Of a stretch of DNA of 44,819 nt, positions 40,035-44,819 are shown piece after piece; position 1 is the first letter of the stretch; each line of letters starts with the position of its first letter. The stretch covers positions 1-44,819 of the IMG/VR virus record IMGVR_UViG_3300012006_000004; one strand, written 5' to 3'. Below the pieces are notes generated by a model. That model made no database searches. It was not told the DNA's origin and saw only the letters and a list, made by a program, of their open reading frames with translations. The position numbers and the translations under genes are program-made. This stretch comes from a virus.

Positions 40035-40693
40035 TTACTCCTTAGCGTATCCTAATCCTTCTCCGATACCGAAACCAGCTTGCGCTGCTAAGCGACCCTG
40101 TAGAGAAACTACATCATCACCACTAGCATTAATTCCTAATGCTTTTCTTTCTATATCATCAAAAGATGGACCTTCTTGTTCTTCATCAATATCAAGATCT
40201 ACACCATTGAGACTTGCGGTAAACCTTCTTGAATTTGATTCCCTCTTGTTGTACGCCTTCAATGTTTGAATCAACTCTGGCATTGAAAGATTTTCTTCTA
40301 GTTCTTCGTAATTTTTCCAATTACCTAAAAGAAAAAGCTCTCCCTCTAAAGCGGCTAAATCTAGTTCTGACCAGCCAGAACCGCTGCCGCTAGAAGGTTT
40401 GGGTCTTCAAGGTCGATTCCACCGCAAACTTTAATGATGCGGTAAATAGTTGGCATGTCTAGAACTGACTCAAAAGCATCTCTATCTTTTACAATAGCTG
40501 GAAGTTGTGATTCCAGAGCAATGCCACATGCATCAATTAAGATGGTTAGTGTTGCGTCTTCTGATTCTGAACTAGCTGTTTTTTGGATTTCAGCCATAAA
40601 GTCTTTTAGTTTTTTAATTGATAGTGGCTTCAGTTTAACTACTGAGCCATCTTGTAATTCAATTTCTTCTACGTCGTATACTGTAGTTGCCAA
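40035..40693 (-). CDS. Tail assembly chaperone GT (made by -1 frameshift)
   Basis: The downstream frame opens after a stop at about 40409 and continues without an ATG until 40283. Reading G up to AAC at 40397 and slipping back one base joins ...LEDPN to PSSGSGSGWSELDLAALEGE, and on to the C-terminus at 40035, about 219 residues. WSELDLAALEGELFLLGNW is the usual opening of siphovirus T parts. GT binds the tape measure and recruits tail tube subunits. Its ratio to G is set by the frameshift. Confidence 0.87.
40361..40693 (-). CDS. Tail assembly chaperone G
   Basis: A 110-residue protein with TTG start behind AGGAGGAT. Content: EEIELQDGSVVKLKPLSIKK, then a helical part (FMAEIQKTASSESEDATLTI) and RIIKVCGGIDLEDPNLLAAA at the end. 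Position between major tail protein and tape measure, and the overlapping -1 frame, mark it as the shorter chaperone. It has its own promoter after a terminator-like hairpin. Confidence 0.87.
   Translation of the reverse strand: MATTVYDVEEIELQDGSVVKLKPLSIKKLKDFMAEIQKTASSESEDATLTILIDACGIALESQLPAIVKDRDAFESVLDMPTIYRIIKVCGGIDLEDPNLLAAAVLAGQN
40397..40403 (-). other. -1 frameshift site CCCAAAC
   Basis: The 0 frame reads C CCA AAC, the X XXY YYZ form; after slipping, CCC and AAA pair perfectly in the -1 frame. GTTCTG and CAGAAC can form a stem 15-16 nt downstream, a bit far for a stimulator. The slip must fall after 40409, where the -1 frame has a stop, which leaves this as the only canonical heptamer. 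Confidence 0.87.
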
Positions 40694-40718
40694 TTTATCC
40701 TCCTAGGATGTCTTAATT

Positions 40719-40747
40719 ATTATAACAAAACCCTCTTACTAATACAA
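40719..40747 (-). promoter_or_regulatory. Promoter of G/GT and tape measure
   Basis: TTGTAT (40742-40747), 17-nt spacer, then TGTTATAAT (-10 at 40719-40724). It follows the hairpin behind the major tail protein gene. Confidence 0.6.
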
Positions 40748-40749
40748 GC

Positions 40750-40787
40750 AGAAATCCCCTAAATAAATTAATATCTAGGGGATTTCT
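40750..40787 (-). terminator. Hairpin after major tail protein gene
   Basis: AGAAATCCCCTA and TAGGGGATTTCT pair over 12 bp around 14 nt. Only a short T-poor run follows on the minus strand (GCTTGTATT), so it is a leaky terminator or an mRNA-stabilising 3' stem. Both would raise major tail protein mRNA over the genes after it. Confidence 0.75.
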
Positions 40788-40801
40788 ATTATTTAATTGT
40801 A

Positions 40802-41512
40802 TTAAACTGTCAATACACGGTCAATAATCTTACCGTATTCTGAACCAGCGTAGTTAGCATCTGGTAGAAGACGGAATGTTACTGGGAATGTAGTTGCAGT
40901 TGTACGTGCAAGAGAGTGCTGTGACTGTTGTACAGACAAAACACGACGTGCATAATATACACGCTCTGATGCTGTTGAACCTGCTGTTGGAGCCTGTCCT
41001 ACTGCAATTAATTGACGCTCTGTTGGAGCGGCACCTAGTGAACCTGCTGCCAAACCAAGTTCTTGCTTGGTTGTCTGGCCTGTTCCTGTTACTGCTGAAA
41101 GTGTACTTGAGCTCTGTCCGAACACTGTTACGATGTTCTCTAGAGTACCTTCTGACATTTCTGTTGCAATCATAACTTCCATTGCAGACTTGAAAAGCTT
41201 AGCTGTATCAAGTAACTGATCAACTGTTACTGAATCGAATGTTGGGTTATATGTAATCTGGAGACCATTGTTGGTAAAACCAACGTTACGGTATCCAAAA
41301 AGTCCTGCTGTTTGGTTTACGCCATTAAGCGTAGTTGCATATGATGCTCCACTTGCAAAAGCTGGAACTCCTACTGTTGTTGCGCCTGCTGAAATAGCGA
41401 CGCCTGCTTCTGCGTTAGCGATATAATCTGAATCGTTAATGTCAACATTTGACAAGAACAACGGAGATGCGCCAACAAGAATATTTTTAGCATTACCTAC
41501 TGATTGTGCCAT
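40802..41512 (-). CDS. Major tail (tube) protein
   Basis: A 236-residue protein in the classic place before the G/GT chaperones. Rich in Ala, Thr and Gly, with beta-strand pattern: NAKNILVGASPLFLSNVDIN, GLQITYNPTFDSVTVDQLLD, FPVTFRLLPDANYAGSEYGK. It is expected to stack in rings around the tape measure. Codon use looks less AT-rich than in neighbours, fitting a very highly expressed gene. GGAGGAAAAA site before the ATG and a strong hairpin after the stop. Confidence 0.85.
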   Translation of the reverse strand: MAQSVGNAKNILVGASPLFLSNVDINDSDYIANAEAGVAISAGATTVGVPAFASGASYATTLNGVNQTAGLFGYRNVGFTNNGLQITYNPTFDSVTVDQLLDTAKLFKSAMEVMIATEMSEGTLENIVTVFGQSSSTLSAVTGTGQTTKQELGLAAGSLGAAPTERQLIAVGQAPTAGSTASERVYYARRVLSVQQSQHSLARTTATTFPVTFRLLPDANYAGSEYGKIIDRVLTV

Positions 41513-41629
41513 TGTTTTTCCTCCTATATTTAAAAAAATATATATATATTTGTTAAAATCTAAATCTAAAGCTGGCTAGGCTTCTTTCCTCTTAGTCCAA
41601 TTTTAGGTCATAAAAGGTAAAAAGGCAAA
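41513..41629 (-). promoter_or_regulatory. Leader region of major tail protein gene
   Basis: A 117-nt gap without ORF. TTGCCT, a 17-nt spacer and TAAAAT (minus strand) make a plausible promoter near its upstream end. A run of alternating A/T (near 41532-41552) precedes AGGAGG. An A/T-rich leader of this kind would leave the ribosome site unstructured. Confidence 0.4.
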
Positions 41630-42139
41630 CTAGTTGAAGCGTCCCAACGGATCCAGGATTCTGGAGTATTTAATTTCTAATACTACCTCTGCTGAGAAGA
41701 AACCCTTTAATTCATCTGATGGGCCTGTTGGAGAGATATCGGCTATATACATGCTATAGAATTTAAATTTATTTGATATTACCCCAGATCTATTTATATC
41801 CCTAGCTGAGTCGTCCATTCTTCTAAATAAGTCTGTCATTAAATTTCTAATTTCCGCTATTTCGCTTACATCTGTTGCATATATTGTAAATAGCAGTTGT
41901 TCACAGCAAATAGCCCAGTTGTCTTCATAGGCTATTCCTATCTTATCATAGACCAAATGTTTCTTGCCGCTAAAAAATTGATTAAGCTCTGGTGACTGCT
42001 GGACTGGAATAATTGGAATTATTTCACCATTCATTTCATCATGATAATAATCATCTGCATTAAAGATTTGCGTGGCTGTTAATTCATTCCATAAAAATTT
42101 ACGCACATCAAACATTACATCTTCTTTATAATTTGTCAT
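41630..42139 (-). CDS. Tail completion / tail terminator-like protein
   Basis: A 169-residue protein. VRKFLWNELTATQIFNADDY at the N-terminus, then WAICCEQLLFTIYATDVSEI and FFSAEVVLEIKYSRIL at the end. Its place just before the major tail protein is that of the tail terminator (gpU-like) that caps the tail tube. Sequence features alone do not prove it. Overlaps the upstream gene by 4 nt. Confidence 0.7.
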   Translation of the reverse strand: MTNYKEDVMFDVRKFLWNELTATQIFNADDYYHDEMNGEIIPIIPVQQSPELNQFFSGKKHLVYDKIGIAYEDNWAICCEQLLFTIYATDVSEIAEIRNLMTDLFRRMDDSARDINRSGVISNKFKFYSMYIADISPTGPSDELKGFFSAEVVLEIKYSRILDPLGRFN

Positions 42140-42918
42140 GATAATCCTCCAAATGCTGCTGTTATTGCTGATTCCGCCTGCATGTTAATTGTACCAGGAG
42201 AAAAGGAATATTTCACCTTTCTGATATCTGTTGGAACTGCTAGAGATTTAGACATACCATTTTTAAAGATATTTTGAAATCCAGATCTTTTTATTGAATT
42301 GTTTACTAGCTGTCCACTAAAGAATCTTGCATATGCAAGTTTAAATTGATTTTTTGCGGCGGTTCCACCAGGATTTTTAACATATACTGCTGCGCCTTTA
42401 GGCATAGCAATTACTAATCCATTAATTTCAAAAACCAGTCTTTCTGCATTTTTAGGAGCAATTCTGACTGGAGTTCCTTGTTCAATAATGCTGGCCTTAT
42501 TTGTAAACACATGTCTACGCTTACTATATTTATTAGGAACTAATGATTTAGATGGTAGCGTCATATAGTCAAGTCTAAATGATAAATCTTTAGAATCTAT
42601 CTTTTTTAATTTAAATAGTCTTGCTGTTGGTAGTCCCGTTTTTTTCCACTCATACATATGGTGGAGGCTCTTGGGCTTAGTTCTTGCAAGTGAGTCTACA
42701 TACTCGCCAAAGTCTTTCTGAATCTGATCAAATATTACTTTTTGAAATTTGCTCTGAAATGTTTTATTTGTTGTAAGTTTAGAAACAACTTTAGCCTGAT
42801 AATATATTGCAGCTGATATCTGTGCTACATTACTATCTTTTAAAGTCTTTCCGCCTGCTCCGACCATCAGTCTTTCTAGTCCGCTGGCAGCCTGTACTAA
42901 AAGTGCGCTAGAGTCCAA
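42136..42918 (-). CDS. Head-tail connector / neck protein (HK97 gp10-like position)
   Basis: A 260-residue basic protein with TTG start. Helical N-terminal half (QISAAIYYQAKVVSKLTTNK, FQKVIFDQIQKDFGEYV), then a beta part (RLVFEINGLVIAMPKGAAVY). Location between the closure-like and tail terminator-like genes matches the neck protein that joins head and tail. Family not confirmed. It overlaps the upstream gene by 11 nt. Confidence 0.65.
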   Translation of the reverse strand: MDSSALLVQAASGLERLMVGAGGKTLKDSNVAQISAAIYYQAKVVSKLTTNKTFQSKFQKVIFDQIQKDFGEYVDSLARTKPKSLHHMYEWKKTGLPTARLFKLKKIDSKDLSFRLDYMTLPSKSLVPNKYSKRRHVFTNKASIIEQGTPVRIAPKNAERLVFEINGLVIAMPKGAAVYVKNPGGTAAKNQFKLAYARFFSGQLVNNSIKRSGFQNIFKNGMSKSLAVPTDIRKVKYSFSPGTINMQAESAITAAFGGLS

Positions 42919-43342
42919 TTACCTGATTCTCCGATCTTTTCAGAGTTGTGTTCCATGCCAAAACATCTCCGAATGGATCGGTCATAGGAGTAGTGCCAAT
43001 GATTTCAAACACTGTTGGAGTGTTATCTGGAAAATTTAATTCTGTCCAAATTGCCACTCCGTGCTCTGTTCTAATATTAGTTATTTTTTCACGAAGGCTT
43101 ATCTTCTCAGTACTTCTAATTTCTACATACTGTGTGTCTTTATATTGAGCAGCAATTTGTTGTCTGTCACCAGATCTGCTAGAAGCGCTATTAGAAATAA
43201 CTCCCTTAGCATAACATTTAACTGTTCTGTCATAATGCCATTCTTTTTTTATAGCACCTGTATTTGTATCTTGACTGTCAAATTGCTTATATACATCAAT
43301 TAAATGTGTGTAAGTAGCAGCAACGATGTCAAAGTCATACAT
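42908..43342 (-). CDS. Head closure (stopper)-like protein
   Basis: A 144-residue protein. THLIDVYKQFDSQDTNTGAI starts it and beta strands follow (YVEIRSTEKISLREKI, IWTELNFPDNTPTVFEIIGT), ending in WNTTLKRSE. This is the usual layout of the SPP1 gp16/HK97 head-closure group, which stops DNA leak before the tail binds. Inference from position and strand pattern. Confidence 0.65.
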   Translation of the reverse strand: MYDFDIVAATYTHLIDVYKQFDSQDTNTGAIKKEWHYDRTVKCYAKGVISNSASSRSGDRQQIAAQYKDTQYVEIRSTEKISLREKITNIRTEHGVAIWTELNFPDNTPTVFEIIGTTPMTDPFGDVLAWNTTLKRSENQVIGL

Positions 43343-43343
43343 T

Positions 43344-44321
43344 TTATATCAATACCATTTGAGTTAATACATAAGGCAATAGTAGCTGGTCAACATAAAG
43401 ATTACCAGTACCAATAAATGCGCCTGTATTATATTCAAAGTGCCAGTCAAATGACTGTACGCTATGTAGATATTTGTTTCTCCATATTTTATCCCTTGAG
43501 AAGTAGTCTTTCATTAATTCAAGACATGCTAGCTCAACTTCATCTGGAACTCTTTCCCATCCAAAGTACGCTTCTATCTTGTAGGCTACCCCTCTAGAAA
43601 ATCCTCCGCCAGACCCATCGTTGATTGTTGGTGGTACAAAACCATTTGCAGTATAGACGGTATTATCCAATAGATTGGCACGATTAATTCTAAGTGCAAA
43701 TCTAGATTCAGATATTTTAACATCATATCCAAAATCGTCTAAGTTTGCATCAACATCAATTAATTTAATATCATTTGAGTACAATTCTTTAAGTTCTGTC
43801 ATTCTATATGGTACTGGAAGAACATCTGTTCCGTCTCCATATCCAGTATGTGAGTCGTAGTATTCATAGAATCTTTGTCCAGTATATGCCTCAATTACTC
43901 TACGAGCATATGATTCAGCATCTTGAAGTTCAGCATAGGATTTGTAATTTGGATCTGAAGGATCAGAACCAATATCTAATGCATCTACTGCTTGTGTTAA
44001 ATCAACATATGGCTGGACTACAAATAGGTCATGTCTTTTTTGCACGAAAGAGCCTTCGACATAGTACTCCCATAGAAGCTGTAATTGTCTAGTTCTTGAA
44101 GCATAGAGCAATGGAATAAATACTTGATAAACACCAAAATCTGTTTCAAAAGATTCGGCAGTTAGCTGTGTTAAGAATACAGATGTTGTTGGATCTTCTA
44201 GTGTTGGATCTTCTGTTACATCATATATTTTAACTATTGGTGCACTGTCTGCCGCGACAGTTTGTCCTTTCCAATAAATTCTATGCCTTACTGGTGGGTT
44301 GGTATTTACTAATATTTCCAT
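43344..44321 (-). CDS. Head-tail adaptor-like protein
   Basis: A 325-residue protein. N-terminal beta region (HRIYWKGQTVAADSAPIVKI, YQVFIPLLYASRTRQLQLLW), then AESYARRVIEAYTGQRFYEY, which looks like the helix seen in adaptor (gp6/gp15-type) proteins, and a helical end ELACLELMKDYFSRDKIWRN. Longer than the usual adaptor of about 100-150 residues, so it is probably adaptor fused to an N-terminal Ig-like domain. Confidence 0.7.
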   Translation of the reverse strand: MEILVNTNPPVRHRIYWKGQTVAADSAPIVKIYDVTEDPTLEDPTTSVFLTQLTAESFETDFGVYQVFIPLLYASRTRQLQLLWEYYVEGSFVQKRHDLFVVQPYVDLTQAVDALDIGSDPSDPNYKSYAELQDAESYARRVIEAYTGQRFYEYYDSHTGYGDGTDVLPVPYRMTELKELYSNDIKLIDVDANLDDFGYDVKISESRFALRINRANLLDNTVYTANGFVPPTINDGSGGGFSRGVAYKIEAYFGWERVPDEVELACLELMKDYFSRDKIWRNKYLHSVQSFDWHFEYNTGAFIGTGNLYVDQLLLPYVLTQMVLI

Positions 44322-44332
44322 TAATTATAAGA

Positions 44333-44731
44333 TTATCCGTAAAAATCCTGTACTTCTTTAGGTGTTGCTAAACGGAAACCTTCCTCCTTGTCAAAAATTG
44401 ACTGAGCATCTTCTTCCTTCATTGCTATAAATGGGTGTTCATTAGTGAACGTATAACCCAAAATATCATAACGGAAATTAGCTCTAGTCATTCTTACCAA
44501 TACTGAGTCTTTTGCTTGATCTTTTTTAGGATCAAACTTAGGTAATACTTCATCAGCATCTTCTTCAGCATCATCTAAATCTTTAACTGTCTTTTGATAT
44601 ACCGCCCATGTTACGCCTTCTTCAGACATAGCTGCAATGATATCATTTTTGTTCTTTAGACCATCGGTATCAACTGCAAAGTCCTCTGCAATTTTACGAA
44701 GGTCAGCTACTTTTAATGTTTCAAACGACAT
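44333..44731 (-). CDS. Rho-N/SAP-like head accessory protein
   Basis: A 132-residue acidic protein. The N-terminal SFETLKVADLRKIAEDFAVD and LKNKNDIIAAM resemble the Rho N-terminal or SAP-like helix-extended-helix module, which phages often place after the capsid gene. Later: VLVRMTRANFRYDILGYTFT, then SIFDKEEGFRLATPKEVQDF, a pattern seen in head-tail or capsid-end proteins. Role uncertain. AAGGAGA before the ATG, and an extended -10 box upstream. Confidence 0.65.
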   Translation of the reverse strand: MSFETLKVADLRKIAEDFAVDTDGLKNKNDIIAAMSEEGVTWAVYQKTVKDLDDAEEDADEVLPKFDPKKDQAKDSVLVRMTRANFRYDILGYTFTNEHPFIAMKEEDAQSIFDKEEGFRLATPKEVQDFYG

Positions 44732-44758
44732 TAATTTCTCCTTTTTCTAGGTACATTT

Positions 44759-44767
44759 ATTATAGCA
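44759..44767 (-). promoter_or_regulatory. Extended -10 upstream of head-tail operon
   Basis: The minus strand reads TGCTATAAT, with a weak -35 TTTCCA 17 nt upstream. It lies between the partial upstream reading frame and the 44333-44731 gene. Confidence 0.55.
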
Positions 44768-44776
44768 TTAGAGCCA

Positions 44777-44819
44777 TTATTTGGAAAGGGTTTTAGTTGG
44801 AATTTTTATAGCATCTTCT
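44777..44819 (-). CDS. Possible C-terminal end of an upstream gene (cut by window)
   Basis: On the minus strand one frame enters from the window edge and reads 13 codons (EDAIKIPTKTLSK) before TAA. The place fits the end of the capsid gene or a neighbour. Too short to identify. Confidence 0.35.
   Translation of the reverse strand, partial: EDAIKIPTKTLSK

Noticed and set aside
41532-41552. A/T alternating run before the major tail gene as a replication origin
   Set aside because: Too short, no iterons, and better explained as an unstructured leader before AGGAGG.

Overview
The window is an AT-rich stretch of a tailed double-stranded DNA phage with a siphovirus-type long tail. It lacks only the head genes. 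All 61 protein genes I can support lie on the minus strand, so transcription runs from high to low coordinates. I saw no integrase, repressor or partition gene, so a lytic life cycle is the simpler reading. Several small-gene families (a Cys-rich N-terminus on the endonuclease VII-like protein, paired zinc ribbons, the Cas4-like nuclease, the DnaE-type polymerase) resemble those of actinobacterial phages. Leaderless starts and extended -10 promoters also fit an actinobacterial host. Given the low GC, a low-GC freshwater actinobacterium is a reasonable guess, but this is inference and not proof.

Layout in transcription order, right to left. (1) 44.8-40.0 kb: head-completion and head-tail joining genes, major tail protein, and the tail assembly chaperone pair G/GT joined by a -1 frameshift at CCCAAAC. 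(2) 40.0-33.3 kb: a 2071-residue tape measure protein and a distal-tail-like protein. (3) 33.3-22.4 kb: baseplate hub-like and minor tail proteins, long fibres with Ig-like and InlB B-repeat modules, and small coiled-coil proteins. A hairpin with a T run ends this operon. (4) 22.3-11.2 kb: replication module with metallophosphoesterase, zinc ribbon, probable DNA-binding protein, DnaB-like helicase, DnaG-like primase, gp32-like protein, tRNA-Leu(UAA), DnaE-type polymerase, MazG-like enzyme, RecA and SSB. (5) 11.2-6.6 kb: two tiny membrane proteins (one XapX), HNH endonuclease, Cas4-like nuclease, RuvC-like resolvase, a 48-residue HTH protein, a GT25-like glycosyltransferase, a SAM methyltransferase and an Nmad1/DUF1599 protein. 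(6) 6.6-4.0 kb: small and large terminase. (7) 4.0-0.1 kb: endonuclease VII-like protein, tRNA-Met, tRNA-Arg, tRNA-Gly, Dps, endolysin, Hsp20, nuclease, FmdB zinc ribbon and a secreted peptide. Portal, protease and capsid are not here. In a circular or permuted genome they would fall between the two window ends.

The regulatory picture is unusually readable. An extended -10 box (TGnTATAAT or a close variant) recurs in nearly every real gap. In four places the -10 is exactly 6 nt from an ATG with no clear ribosome binding site, which predicts leaderless mRNAs. At two others a 33-nt inverted repeat begins 1 nt after the -10. Two protein genes are bounded by tRNAs closely enough that tRNA processing could shape their mRNAs. 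No stretch over 300 bases lacks a gene.
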